A stretch of 64,000 bases of DNA from Doryteuthis pealeii (GCA_023376005.1 CM042138.1:94046481-94110480); one strand, 5' to 3'. Shown: positions 21,176-34,509, numbered from the stretch's first letter. A program made the numbers and translations. Notes: generated by a model from the letters alone, not told the origin.

Positions 21176-24100
21176 GAATCGAATACATTAACGATAAATA
21201 CATATAAACAGTAACAATCTTGGACGCTGCTGACATAGCCAGCAGTATGAATAATCAATTATTGACAACGTTTGTATGTTTAATTCACAGAGATATTGGC
21301 GTTAGTTCTTAAGTACAGAATGAAGTAATAATAATCTTGTGTTTCACACTCTCAACTCATTTTACATTTCACTATTACCGTCTTAAATATCTTTCATATA
21401 TTATACCAATTGAATACTATTAGCTTGATATACGCTATTCCCGCGAGTGCCCCACTAATACCTCACTATCATTGTCTCTAACTCACTTTCTTTCATGTAT
21501 TTTTCCTGTTCTGTCTTTCTGCTGCTTTTAAGATATATTTACATGGTCACATCTGTATATCGTAGCGGAGGGTTAGGTATAATATATATTTATATACAAT
21601 TATTTTACCTTTTTGCATTTTTATATTTGTGTGTGTATCAATCCCTTTTTCTTATCTCTTATCCTTCTTATAATAATAACGGAATAGTCCATCCATCTTT
21701 AGCTGAGGTGCGACAATCTTATAAGAATGAGAAGTCCAGCGAAAGCAATCACCAGATAATCAGGATTTACACTTTTTGTATTTCATCTTGGACTATTTGA
21801 ACGATCTCCTTTTAATCCATGAGGGTGTCTGCAAGATGATAACTGGTCGTACCACTTAAGGAACACGAGGGCATTATATAGGAGATAGGGATAAAAGAAG
21901 TCACATTACAATAGTTATATGTTTATCACTCCTTCCACAATGAGTAAGATACAATACAAGTCAATTTCTAAACGGAGTATGCATTTTAAGCCTCCCCCCA
22001 CTGCCGAGGAAAAGTGAGGGACAAGGTAAATTTTCTTAAGCAGACTCAACAGTTTGATTTTTTTCCTTCTTCTAAGGCCGTTAACTTATAAGGTAAAAAT
22101 AACTCCAGTCTCGTCCTCTATTTATCCATAGACGAAATTTGAAAATTTTTGTCGCAATTTTAGGCTGCAGTGAAAAGAGAGCACGTTAAGTGGAGATCCT
22201 TTGTTGTTCCCTAGTTGAACGACATAACTTGGTGGTGAATCCTTAATGTTGGGTACAAAGTTCTTGTGTTTGTTTCCTCGGTGTTTCCTTAGCGTTAGCT
22301 TTAAATCCTGTTGTTCTTTTTGAGGTTGCTGACCATTCGCTCCTGTGGCAAAGTATGAGCAGCTGGATGGCTTTCAAAAGATCAGGATTAAAAAATAGTG
22401 AACTAAACTCACATATTCGAAGCGGTGTTTGATTGGCTGATTTAATCACACGTCCAATGAGAGTCTATATTGAAGTTTAAAGTGGTGGATTCACATGCAC
22501 TACCTTATTTACCCATATATATTCCAACAATGGAGCACCAAGAAGACCGACATAGTTTATTAAATTAAGTTTACCTTAGTTTCGGTCCACATTAGGCCAG
22601 TATTAATGTAGCTGACGCTGGCCATTATCTTTGCCCATGTAGCGTCCTAAATAAACATATAAATTGAATTACTCCTAATTACAAAGGTATGAATTCTTTT
22701 ATCCAACTTCTCCATGAGCCGGTTTAGGCTCAGTCGGTAGGGCATCCTGTTTGGAGTCAAAGTTTGCTAGTTGTAATTTAAGGATATTTATTAAAAAACC
22801 CTCACTAGATAATTAATACAATTTAAGATACGTATGTTGTACCTCTTTTATTATGCGTTTCTTATTCAATTTAGTTAGTCTTTTCTCCTAATTCAAATTT
22901 TTCAACATCAAAACTTAGTATACTTATCGTCTCTGGAGGGAGGCGCATATTCTTGCCTAGTAAGAAAATGAATACAACTGTTTTTTTGTTTTAACTGTTA
23001 AATCAGTGTTATCTTCACGATGTGTTTAAAATGTTATGTAAACTGAATTTTGTTTATTTTACTCAACAAGAATATGTAACCCTCCGTAACGACAAGTTTT
23101 ATGTAATGAAATAGATTAGATTAGAAAGACGAACCGAATGAAATTGATTGCATTATAAAAAGATTCCACGTATTTTAATTATATCTTAATTGGTTTTCTA
23201 TATGAATTATTCAATAGGATTGATTTTAATTGGGTGGAGAATAAAATCAATAATATTACAGATCAATAACACAATAATTATTTATTAAACCCGGTTTTGG
23301 TTAAAACCAGTAATGCAAATTAACCCACACCATATATTATTTAAAAAAAGCTATTTTTTAGTGATTATAAGAAGACAAAATGCAGGACATTTTTGTAGAA
23401 TTTCATGCTATTTTGTGTATATTTTATTTAAAAAATATCTTCGAATATCAATCGAATCTTCATAATTTTTTGCAAAAAAAAGGCAATACGGTGATATTTA
23501 ATATATATATTATGAATATTCATTTTGATTTTTAGTTTATTATTATCTATTATTTATATTTTTGCTTGAAGGCAATTAAAATGCGTATATCCGCAATAAA
23601 ATTTGATAATTATAGAAGATAATGATGACAAGTGAATTTCGGTAAAGAATTATTCGGTGTGTAGAACATCGTACAGACTGTTTCAACTTTATAAAGTTTA
23701 GTAGGCCTTTGGCTAACATACATACATACATACATACATCACACTGCCGTTTATATTACGTATTAGAATCGATTAACTCAAGGGACAAAGACAAGAATAC
23801 AAGAAAATGCTGAAATTGAGTTTATTCCTTTTTTAATCAGATAGTTTTCAAGGAACACAAGAGGTTTGGAAATCTGGATTCAAATTTCTGGGAATATTTT
23901 AGTCCACATTAAAGCGAGGTAAATCTAGCCAGAAGCTGATGTTTTTAGACTTTATTTTTCTGAATGGCGGCGCCATGGGCAACGAGAAAGTTTAGTAAAC
24001 ACTCCAGGCTTTGGGCCCGTTTTACCAAACATTTTCTCCTTCCTCAATGATACCATACATCGGAAAAAATAATTCTAGAAAATTGTCGGCTTTAAGTAAA

Positions 24101-27100
24101 CTCTTAACAACACAATTTTACCTGGACTATCTCATTTCCAGCTTTCTTTTTTTTGGACATGTTGTTTGTCATCCACTTGGCCTCAACCGAACGCATTCTT
24201 TCATGGAGTTCCTTCAGGGCTCGTAAGGCAGAGGACTCTGAAAATATAACAAGGCCCAATGAAGGCAATATCAACTAATTCCATATATCACTACACAGGG
24301 TCATAAGCAGTATGTTTCCTGCCCTATCCCGAAATCTTTACCAACAGTGATATTTTTACATGGTTTTATTTAAAAAAAATACAATAAAGGATATAAATAG
24401 CAAGAAAACATATAACAAGTATCAGTTAGTATAGCATTTATTCTAAGGCGAGGCAGCAACAAATAAATGAATTAAAACTTTATTTAATTCTAATGATTTA
24501 TTAAGCAAACAAAAAACAACTATACCAACTATTAACATCTTTTCTTTGTATACGACTTAAGTTTGGAGAAGACATATCCAGTCTGATGGATAAGGGTAAA
24601 TTGAATGATATCTGGTATCTCTATTTGAGTCAATCCTCTCAGAATCTAATTTCTGATCGACTTGTCATGGAACTGATCCTGTAGGTTTCTATGAATATGG
24701 ACACGCCCAAAACTTCTGGTCGGCGTCGAAGGATTGCTTGTTTCCTACTCTAGAAAGGCTCTATCTCAATTAACTCCACTACATTCGAAATAAACGTATT
24801 CTTTACTGCTCAACACATGGGAAAAAATATTTAAACCTGTCATAAATTCTTCGATAACTAGATTCTTTTGTTATGGGGTCAGCTGTGTTGTTATTACATA
24901 ATAACCCGTGGTTTTAAATATTTAGTAATTGATAGAGGATCTCATTTTTTTATACTTTGAATTACTCGTATGTTATCCTTTTCTCTGTGTTCTCGCTCCT
25001 CTTGTCGAGTATATGATAGTTTTTTTTTTAAAAGTTAGTTTCTCTCATCTACGTATCTTTTCATCTATCTTTGTAACATGATGATAATTGCAGAGTTGAA
25101 AATCTTTGAGTGGGGAATCACTTTCTTTTACCTCTTTTTCTTTCTCTCTCTTTACACTCACCGCATGTTAAACTTAATACGTATCTCAATCTTGTTCTTT
25201 CATTTCTTTGATTCCCACTAGCTCACCTAATGTATAGATATCATTGTTTATCGTTTCTCTTCTACTATCGTAAATACTAATTACTGTACTTATAAATATA
25301 ACATGCTGATTGATTTTTACTCATTCTTTTTAATGTCTTATATGCTCTTTATATTACTTTTTCTATTTTTTATTCACAATCATATTCTTTCCATCTTATT
25401 TCTGTTCTATATATGCAATGCTCATTTTGATGATTGCTTTCGTTTGGCGTTTGCTTTATCATTATTTAGTATCAATTTATTTCTACACCTCTGTTTCGCT
25501 CAATTAGTATTTGTTTCTTTTATTTTCCACATAGTTTTTCTCCTCGACACTAAATGAATAAGATACAACTCACACTAAAGCTGAACCTCTCCTAAATATA
25601 CTCATTTATTCGCGATCAGTCAAATAAACACGAGTTATATCGGTGTTATTTACATTCGTTTCTGAAAACAAGTAAACGACAAAGCTCAGAGTTCAAATAT
25701 ATTGTGACACGTAGACTTATCTATGCGGATTATATCCCCCTTAGCGAGGCATGAAGAGAGAGAGGAGATGACAGTACCGCACGCGGAGTCATTTTAGTGA
25801 GGTTAAAGATGAGGAGGTAGGAAGAGAGGGCATGGTTGGGGGCCGCTTAGGAACTGAGTTGGAGTTGTTAAAGCAGAGTATCGAAGAGAGAGAAAGATGT
25901 CTGGATGAGCAGTATTCGAATTTGTAAGCGATGGCATGAACAAGAGACGCAAGGATAAAGAAGCTACTGATGATGTCACAAGCACGAGCATTTTGGAACT
26001 CTCTATAGAAGTAATTAGAGAATTGATAGAATTCATGATGAAGAGTAGACAGGGGGTGGGGGAGAGAGCAATTTGATAGTCTACCAATAAAGAGAGGTGG
26101 GGATTATGAGAGAGAGGAGAGGGAGTAGTATGTCAATGAGATGCCAGCGATGATGTATGGATAAAAATCTCGGAGAGAGCACGGGATGTGGTAATGTTCC
26201 CTAACTTACTTAAAAGGGATAGTTATTAGGCCAATGGTGAAGGTGTAGAGAGAAGGAATATGGACAATGTTCTAATTATACATCCAGTCTGTCTTTCTCG
26301 GAACTGATATATGATTAACCTTTAGTTTCCCACACTCTCCTTCCTTTACCTTTGGTCGTTGGATCAGACCAAAAGGAGACATGTTTTTCATTTACACCGT
26401 AGTAATACCCGTGATGTATATGTATAGGGGTTAGGGGTTAGGGGCTTAGGTCTTTATATATTTAAAAAAATCTTATATAAAAAATCGTTCTGTTTAAAAC
26501 AACCCGGATATTGACAGTGTAAATTTCAAAATATGTCCCTTTCGTTAAATTCGCAGGCCTCAAAACACGGAGGTGCCTAAAAGTCATATGGTCCCTTGTT
26601 TTCTTCTGTATAATATTCCACAAGTAAATAATAAAGCCATAGTTATGTCGTAAAGTTCAGAAAAATTATAATCCTAAAAACAAGAATGTTATGGTCGATC
26701 TTACTGTATTATTTACATTGACTAAGAGAAAGCTTTGTAAAAGTACAAAGCTAAAATAGAAATGATTTGTAGGTAAGAATTCGTTTAGAACCTGATTACA
26801 CATGTTTATTTGCTGTGGTGTGGAGTGTTTTAAGGTAAGCGGAGTAAAGATCACATTGTGGTTGGATGTGATAACCAATTGCACGTGATGAGTATCTATG
26901 ATTAGTTTTGCGCTGCTATAAAAATACCCAAACCTCAGATAGTATTTTCCAGCTAGCCCCCGTGTTGTCTACGTTGACTTGATATTATCTCAACGAAATC
27001 ATTTTATGTATACTTATAGAATATCTCTCCCATTCGCACGGCAGTTCCTCTCCAACCTTCGACTCCCCCCTTAATACACAGGAAGGACTTCTATATTGTT

Positions 27101-30100
27101 ATACCCATTGTTTAACCTTTTGTTATTTAATAAAAATGTGTTTGAATTGAAACTAAGTTTTAAATTCATAGTTATACTTGATTTGCTGTTAGCCTTTCAG
27201 AATTAATGCTATACTACACTAATACACGAAGTATTTACTGACAACTCTAATCCCTATCAGGACGAAATGAAAAGCAAACAGGATAAAAACTGACATTATC
27301 TATTTAATATAAATTAGTAAGAGACATCCACACTCTGAGGGACCGTGTAAACATTAAATTATTCTTAAAAAGAAAATCTCCCTGAGGGGGGGGGGCGTTT
27401 AATAATCAATGTATTAGAAAGTTTTGTAATCATTAAGTAGAATATTCGAATTTATTTCCAAAAGATCAAAAATATATAACCATTATGAAATGGAAACTTA
27501 GTTCTGTCCCCATCAAAAATAAATGTTGCGTGATCTATAATTATTAATTAAATAATTGTTTTGAACTATTTTAGACTCATCCACATAAAAATAATCGTTG
27601 ATATTTGGAAAAGAAAATGATGGTGCAAGATGGACGTTAAAAAAAATTAATGCTCATAGGTTTTCTTTATTGTTCTGTATTGTATTGAGCGATTGTTGGG
27701 TGAAGGTGTGTGTAAGAGCGTGTGAGAGAATAGATTCGGTACAGACAAATAGAGACCGGAATTAGTCGATTTATTTGCATTAGTTGGTATGCTATCTGGG
27801 GCGTGATGTTGTGGTATAGAGCCAGTTTGGTGCCTTGACACCAGTGACGCGGATTATGATGAGACTCTTCATGGTGCGTTATGCTAATATTCAGGATACA
27901 CAGGACTGGGTTAATTGGATTTCAAAAAAAGATAAATAATAGGGAACCCTAAGGGGTATCGTGTCTTTACCAAAAGGCAGTATAAAAAGAGAAAGACGTT
28001 TTAGTCAAGGATTGGAAAATATGCTATTACTCTTAAATCAATCCATTTATCCATCTGGCGATATAACGTATTTTGGTTCTTCATGTGTTTTGTTGATTAG
28101 AACGGCAGACGCACTAAAGAAGTGCCTTATGTGTAAGAAAAATACATCTTGAAAGGTCATAATAAGATTTATGTATATTTAATATATATAATAATTAATT
28201 TACTTATATATATATTTATATATATATATCACAGTATAATACACTTTTTACGGTATTGTGTTTTTGTATTTAATTAGTGTTAAGTTTTAAAGGGCCTTCT
28301 TTTGGCCTTATAGCATGAAGGCGCTATTATCTGGTGGTTCCTTGAATTAGAAAGATGTCCGTTTGATACAGTGAATCCTGTTGGGTATCAATATTATTGG
28401 CGGGTTAAACTGATATAGAAAGTATTGAAAAGTCCTTGCGTGAAGTATATGAGTCACATATCAGAGATTCTCGGAATCCTAATGTGTGTGCTGTCTCTAA
28501 CAAGAGTGCAGTTTTAATTAATGACAATGTTGTATCATGATGGTGGGGTAAGTATTACTTATCAGGCCAGTAGTATTTGCGCATAGTGATTGGGTTGTAC
28601 GAAGAGTCAATCAACCGAGTGAGCCACTTAACTAAATCTAGATAATATAGAAGTAGGGGATAATTTAGAGCAAATCCATATATACAAATATATCACCAAC
28701 AATTGAATACATGTTTTTTTAGAATTCAAAACATAATACAAAATCGCAGTTATTTATTAACAAGATATAATTAATAATATTAATTAACACCTTCATGTAT
28801 ATAGAAAACTTTATTTTTTTAATCTTATTAAGAAAACAAATATGTGTAGTGGTTTATAAGGGTAAGAAGGATAGAGCTAAGGTACTAAAAAGCTGACTAT
28901 ATAAGACATCTGTCCACTTTGGAAGAAGTAAAACAGTTTAGAGAAGGGTGGATTCAAACTCGACTGTTGCTCTCCTTAATTTTCTTTCTGCTCCTGTAGA
29001 GAATATTAAAACTTATATAAGGGTGGGCATTTAAGAATATGGTATACAGGGGAATGAGAGATTGGGCATGTTAAGTAAGAGATTGGTCAGTTTTTGCCGA
29101 TTACTACTAATCAAAAGGATGAAGATTATTAAAAAAAGAACATAATTCAATCCTAGCTTTAAGGAATAATTAGTATCATTGTCTCATTAAACAAAAACAA
29201 TAAAAAACCTTAGGGAACAAAAAGTTGATTCTATCAGCTTTAGTATTATAATAGATATATGTATATGTGTATATAGATGCGTGACGTTATTATATTATTT
29301 AATTATATATATATATATATTATTATATATAGTTATGTGTGTAGGGAATATGATACAAGAGCAAGCTCAGCAACAATCTTACACCTTAAATCATGTAATA
29401 AAAGTGAATTAAAGAATTCGTTTGTAATGTTTTTTCATCAGGCGCATTGTTCTATATGATAAATTAGTTAGTGAACGATGATGTTGAAACAATTGGTAAC
29501 AATAGCTTCTTAATTGAATTTGTAACATTATGAAATACTTACTAGTTCTCTACTGCTTGAAGTCGACTTTCGCCGACGATGTCCTTCGTATGCTTTTTCC
29601 GGTCGTGGTGTAGAATGAGCTAGTTATTGTAGAATAATAGCGGATATTTCCAGGTAATAGCCACCGAAAGCACCCGGGATAGAAGGGAGGAACACCAACA
29701 CCTGGATGATGAACAGTGGTGAACCAGCCGTGGACCACACCGCAGCGGTGGAATCCGCGTTCAAGTAAGGGAAGCACCTCCAATATACACCAGGCAACCG
29801 GACCGTGTAGAAGCCATGACCATAATCTAATCCGGGATAGGAAAAGGCAACCGGGAAAAGCGGCTGGAGATGGGAGAGTCAAAAGCAGGATTCGGATGTG
29901 CGAACTGCTGATGAGTCGTTGAGACTACTCCGGGTAATGTAGGGGTATCCACGCCAAGCCGTGCTGGTGTTTTTGTCACTACGGTCTGACCAGGGTTAAT
30001 GGTGGACGAATAATGTGCTGGTTGATAATTGTCCTTTTTGTGCCTTACTGAAGAACAGTGGTCTGTGGTCGTAGCTGGAATTAAATATATAAAAAAATTT

Positions 30101-31237
30101 GATCAAGTTGGGTTGGTTTCCGTTGGGTTTTAGCAGTATGTCCAACATGGTCAACCTTCGTTTGGTTATTTTAATGCCGAATATTGTTTTGCTTCATTCT
30201 TTATGAATATATTGAATAATTGATTAATCATGCCTGAAGAAGAATATCAGAAGTCTGAACACGTGTCGCAATGTAAGAAAAAATAAAAATGAAAATTTTT
30301 TTTCTAAAAATATATCATTTTGCGGACCTTCTTTTTATAATATATATATATATATATATATAGTTATATATTATAGCCTAAATTGAGTCAGACACGCTAC
30401 ACCTAGATTTCACCCTAAATGATCTTCCAGGATAACACAGAACTCCAACATTATCTGAAAATACAATTAGGTGAAAGCAATGTAGGTAGTATCTGCTCAA
30501 TTTAGGTCTTTTTATATTATTGCTCTGCTTAGTGTATGGAAGAACTTTTATGCATATTATCTTCTTTTTTCTGATTATTTTTGTGCATTTTAATTTTTTT
30601 TCAACATACTGCATGATTCGATACCTTTTCTCTTTTTGGATTTTTTCTCGCATAAACATATACTATATATCTGATGGCTGAAGTGATTAGGAAGCCTGAA
30701 TGATGATAAATCGACCAGGTTCCCATCACGGCTGGAAGTAGCCTGCCAATGTCCTAGCCACATTTGAAGAAACGTGATAACGTCGAAACACGGTGTCTGG
30801 TGGATGACAATAACACACACAACCACATCGACATATTAATTATAGTATTATTTATTATTATATAATATATGTGTGTGTGTGTGTGTGTAGTATTTGGTCA
30901 GAATGGATGAATCATAAGTTTTTTTTCTTGTAGCTTTTTCATTCATATGCGGAATCAATTAACACTATTGTAATGTGAGTCACCCATTCTGGCATTTTTT
31001 CTCTATCTTTCTCTCACTAATCATCAATCTCTCTCTCTCTCCATATATTATATATATATATATATATATATTTTATATATATACATACATATTTTGTAGA
31101 TTATATGTGTGCTATATTTGTAAGTAAACAGTGCTCAGCATTGACAGTGAGCAACATTTATCTTTGAGTAAAGTACGTGGACATGGAGCCACACTGATTA
31201 CTGACAGTTTCTAGCCTAGTGATATTCAGTTAAATCC
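21176..31237 (-). repeat. Left arm of ~10 kb inverted duplication
   Basis: The segment is, in reverse order and orientation, a copy of 31,300-40,128. Anchors: 21,177 and 40,128; HelB at 21,180-21,850 and 39,486-40,091; SINE-B tail at 21,980-22,110 and 39,250-39,440; SINE-A head at 22,720 and 38,720; 'gtacagactgtttcaac' at 23,675 and 37,800; T1 at about 26,365-26,605 and 35,528-35,761; the coding exon at about 29,545-30,076 and 32,447-32,979. Single-base indels are frequent, in coding as well as non-coding parts. About 25,030-26,330 has no clear counterpart. Features of this arm are annotated once, on the right arm. Confidence 0.9.
29545..30076 (-). pseudogene. Frameshifted inverted copy of the Gly/His-rich exon
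   Basis: Minus-strand translation gives the same protein as 32,447-32,979 but in broken frames: VHHPGVGVPPFYPG is intact, while surrounding segments shift frame. Even the splice acceptor (near 30,076) and the end of the exon are reproduced. Damage is by one- or two-base indels rather than synonymous change, which points to sequencing error in a fold-back copy more than to an old pseudogene. Confidence 0.8.
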
Positions 31238-31450
31238 CCCTTCGCATAACTGTGGGTGACGATAGCCGCGGTTAAGCTGTCCGCTCATGCTGAAGCGATC
31301 GGATTTTACTGAATATCACATAGGCTAGAAACTGTCAGTAATCAGTTGTTGGCTCCATGTCCACGCTACTTTAACTCAAATATAAATGTGCTGTCAATGC
31401 TGAGCACTGTTTACTTACAAATATAGCACACATATAATCTACAAATATAT

Positions 31451-31452
31451 GT

Positions 31453-31495
<43 letters not shown>

Positions 31496-31645
31496 AGAGA
31501 GAGAGAGATTGATAGATAGTGAGAGAAAGAGAGAGAAAAAATGGCCAGAATGGGTGACTCACATTACAATCAGTGTTAATTGATTCCGCATATGATGAAA
31601 AAGTACAAGAAAAAAACTTATGATTCATCCATTCTGACCAATACT

Positions 31646-31700
<55 letters not shown>
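31451..31700. repeat. (TA)n, (CA)n and (TG)n arrays
   Basis: (TA)n at 31,451-31,492; (AC)n then (TA)n then (TG)n at about 31,646-31,720. Between them lies about 150 bp without a recognised gene. Confidence 0.85.
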
Positions 31701-31719
<19 letters not shown>

Positions 31720-31721
31720 AT

Positions 31722-31777
31722 TGTCATCCACAGACACCGTGTTTCGACGTATCACGTTTCTTCAATGTGGCTAGACA
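31722..31777 (-). ncRNA. Hammerhead ribozyme motif, near intact
   Basis: On the minus strand: outer stem I TGTC, loop TAG, inner stem I CCACA, core TTGAAGA (C3 replaced by T; A at the variable position 7), unpaired A, stem II ACGT-GAT-ACGT, a C, GAA, stem III ACA-CGG-TGT, H17 = C, inner stem I TGTGG, loop AT, outer stem I GACA. Stem I pairs perfectly on both sides of its internal loop. The C3 change and the A-C mismatch at the base of stem II may impair activity. The left arm holds a copy at about 30,764-30,822 (+). Confidence 0.65.
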
Positions 31778-32140
31778 TTGGCAGGCTACTTCCAGCCGTG
31801 ATGGGAACCTGGTCGATTTATCATCAGTCAGGCTTCCTAATCACTCAGCCATCAGATATATATATATGTTTATGGAGAAAAAATCCAAAAAGAGAAAAGG
31901 TCGAATCATGCAGTATGTTTGAAAAAAAATTAAAATGCACAAAAATAATCAGAAAAATGAAGATAATATGCATAAAAGTTCTCAATACACTAAGCAGAGC
32001 AATAATATAAAAGACCTAAATTGAGGCAGATACTACCTACATAGCTTTCACCTAATGTATTTCAGGATAATGTTGAGTCTGTGTTATCCTGAAGATCATT
32101 TAGGTGAAATCTAGGTGTGTAGTGTCTGACTCAATTTAGG

Positions 32141-32141
<1 letters not shown>

Positions 32142-32178
<37 letters not shown>
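32142..32178. repeat. (TA)n microsatellite
   Basis: TA array, with a hammerhead-like motif about 75 bp downstream. Confidence 0.9.
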
Positions 32179-32183
<5 letters not shown>

Positions 32184-32254
32184 AAAAGAAGGTCCGCAAA
32201 ATGGATTATATTTTTAGAAAAAAAATTTTTCATTTTTTATTTTTATCTTACATT

Positions 32255-32295
32255 TGCGACACGTGTTTCAGACCTTCTGATATCTTCTTCAGGCA
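32255..32295 (-). ncRNA. Hammerhead-like motif
   Basis: On the minus strand: TGC, core CTGAAGA, an AGA...TCT-bounded stem II of 16 nt, GAA, stem III ACACGTGT (self-complementary), H17 = C, GCA. Only three inner stem I pairs are clear. The core bases are all consistent with CUGANGA and GAA. Confidence 0.5.
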
Positions 32296-32299
32296 TTGA

Positions 32300-32430
32300 T
32301 TAATCAATTGATCAATATATTCATAAAGAATGAAGCAAAACATATTCGGCATAAAATAACCCAACAAGGGTTGACATGTTGACATACTGTAAAACCCAAA
32401 CGAACCAACCAACTGATCAAATATTTTTTT
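32300..32430 (-). repeat. R1 head fragment
   Basis: 'cataaaataacccaacaagg' then 'gttgacatgttgacatactg' and 'aaccaaccaact' are the complement of the R1 5' end, just upstream of the exon's splice acceptor. Confidence 0.6.
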
Positions 32431-32446
32431 ATATATTTAATTCCAG

Positions 32447-32979
32447 CTACGACACAGACCACTGATTCTTCCAGTAAGGACAAAAAAGACAATTATCAAC
32501 CAAGCACAATATTCGTCCACCATAACCCTGGTCAGACCGTAGTGACAAAAACACATCACGCTGGCGCTGGATACCCCTACAACTTACCCGGAGTAGTCTC
32601 AACGACTCATCAGACAGTCGCACATCCGAATCCTGCTTTTGGACTCTCCCATCTTCCAGCCGCTTTTCCCGGTGCCTTTCCGTATCCCGGATTAGATTAT
32701 GGTCATGGGCTTCTACACGGTCCGGTGCCTGGTGTATTTGGAGGTGGCTTCCCTTACTTGAACGCGGGATTCCACGCTGGCGGTGTGGGTCCAACGGCTG
32801 TTCACACTGTTCATCATCCAGGTGTTGGTGTCCCTCCCTTCTATCCGGGTGCTTTCGGTGGCTATTACCCTGGAAATTATCCGTTCGATTATTCTACAAT
32901 AACTAGCTCATCTACCACCACGACCGGAAAAGATACGAAGACATCGTCGGGAAAGTCGACTTCAAGCAGTAAGAACTAG
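32447..32979 (+). CDS. Exon of a Gly/Pro/His/Tyr-rich low-complexity protein
   Basis: I do not recognise the gene. The exon begins after acceptor 'atatttaattccag' (AG at 32,445-32,446); two bases CT complete a split codon, then the frame reads TTQTTDSSSKDKKDNYQPS, 'FVHHNPGQTVV' and on to a TAG at 32,977-32,979: about 177 residues. The centre is rich in Gly, Pro, Phe, Tyr and His (for example LPAAFPGAFPYPGLDYGHGL and VHTVHHPGVGVPPFYPGAFG). The tail is Ser/Thr/Lys-rich (TSSGKSTSSSKN). No catalytic motif, no transmembrane segment; a signal peptide would be on an upstream exon. Such composition is seen in extracellular structural proteins, including cephalopod His-rich beak proteins and suckerins; that resemblance is compositional and tentative. 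The stop overlaps a strong donor (TA|GTAAGTATT), so the real transcript may read on. Upstream exons are not found, probably lost at the pivot or gap. Confidence 0.7.
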
Positions 32980-32986
32980 TAAGTAT
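32975..32986 (+). promoter_or_regulatory. Candidate 5' splice site overlapping the stop codon
   Basis: GTAAGTATT starts at the third base of the TAG stop. If used, the stop is split and translation would continue into another exon with the codon TA plus one base. A weaker donor AGCA|GTAAGA lies 11 bases upstream. Confidence 0.4.
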
Positions 32987-33158
32987 TCATAATGTACAAT
33001 TCAATTAAAAGGCTATTGTTACCATTGGTTTCAAATCATCGTACTAACTATTTATCATTAGAACAATGCGCCTATGAAAAACATTACAACGAATTTTAAT
33101 TCACTTATACATGTATATAGGTGTATAGATTGTGCTGAGCTGCTCTTGTATCTATCCT

Positions 33159-33166
<8 letters not shown>

Positions 33167-33219
<53 letters not shown>
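33167..33219. repeat. (TA)n microsatellite
   Basis: Pure TA array, followed by TACA-type imperfect repeats. Confidence 0.95.
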
Positions 33220-33220
<1 letters not shown>

Positions 33221-33259
33221 GTTCACGCATCTATATACACATATACATATATCTATTAT

Positions 33260-34509
33260 AATACTAAAGCTGAATGAATCAACTTTTTGTTCCCTAAGGT
33301 TTTTTTATTGTTTTGTTTAATGAGACAATGTTATACTAAATTATTCCTTACGTCTAGGATTGAATTATGTTTTTTTTTAAATAATCTTCATCCTTTTGAT
33401 TAGTAGTAATCGGCAAAAACTGACCAATCTCTTACTTAACATTGTCCCAATCTCTTTCATCCCCTGTATACATATCTTAAATGCCCACCCTTTATATAAG
33501 TTTAATATCTCTACAGAGCAGAAAGAAAGATAAGGAGAGTCAACAGTCAGTTGAACCACCTTCTCTAACTGTTACTTCTCCAAAGACAGAGCTAATGCTG
33601 TTTAGTTACCTAGCACCTCTTACCTACACTACAAATTGTCTTAAATTTTAAAAAAAGTTTTTCATAACTAAAGCTGATAATTAATTAAAACTTATCTTGT
33701 AATAAAACCGGGATTTGTGATGATTTGGAATTAAAAACTGTACTAATTGTTGGGATTATTTGGATATAGGATTTGCTCTAAATACCCACCTTTATTTATA
33801 AACTAGCCAAGGCCACGTGATTGACTCTTATAACCAATCACTAGCAATACTACTGGCCTGATAGAATACTTACCCCCCTCCACATTGGTCATAATTAAAA
33901 CTGCACTCTTTGAGGACGGACACACATAGGATTGCCGGATCTGTACCAATACTCTCGAAGGACTTATACTTTATATCAGTAACTGAGAACATTTTAGTAA
34001 CCAACAGGATTCACTTTATCGACGGACTCTTTATCAAGGATTCCACCAGATAAGCGCTTCTGCTATAAGGCCAAAGAATGGCCCTTAAAAACTTAACACT
34101 AATTAAATACAAAAAACACAATACCGTAAAAAGTGTACTATATATATATCTATATATATATATATATATACTCTTCAAATGTATTTTGTACACAAAGGGC
34201 ACTTTTTAGTCTTGCCGTTCTTAACAACAAAAACACATGAAGAAAAATATATATCGCAATGGGATGGATGATTTAAGAGTAATAGCATTTTTCCAATCTC
34301 TAAAAACGTCTTCTCTTTCTTACTCCTTTGTAAAGACGTCCCCAAGGGTTCCATTATTTATTTTTTTTTGTTGAAATCCAATTAATCAGTCCTGTTCCTG
34401 AATATTAGCATAACGCATGAAGAGTCTCATCATAATCCGGTCACTGGTGTAGGCACCAACAGGTTATACACAAATACACAGACAGATTACCATATGTTAA
34501 TAAATGATA
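33260..34509. other. Unassigned sequence within right arm
   Basis: AT-rich, no recognised gene or transposon end. A (TA)n run is at about 34,140-34,170. It corresponds inverted to about 27,750-29,270. Confidence 0.4.

Noticed and set aside
20970..21258. Frames spanning the N run
   Set aside because: They read through the assembly gap and are meaningless.
29550..30076. Independent second gene paralogous to 32,447-32,979
   Set aside because: It lies within the collinear inverted arm and differs mainly by frameshifting indels shared in kind with surrounding non-coding sequence, so it is counted as the fold-back copy.
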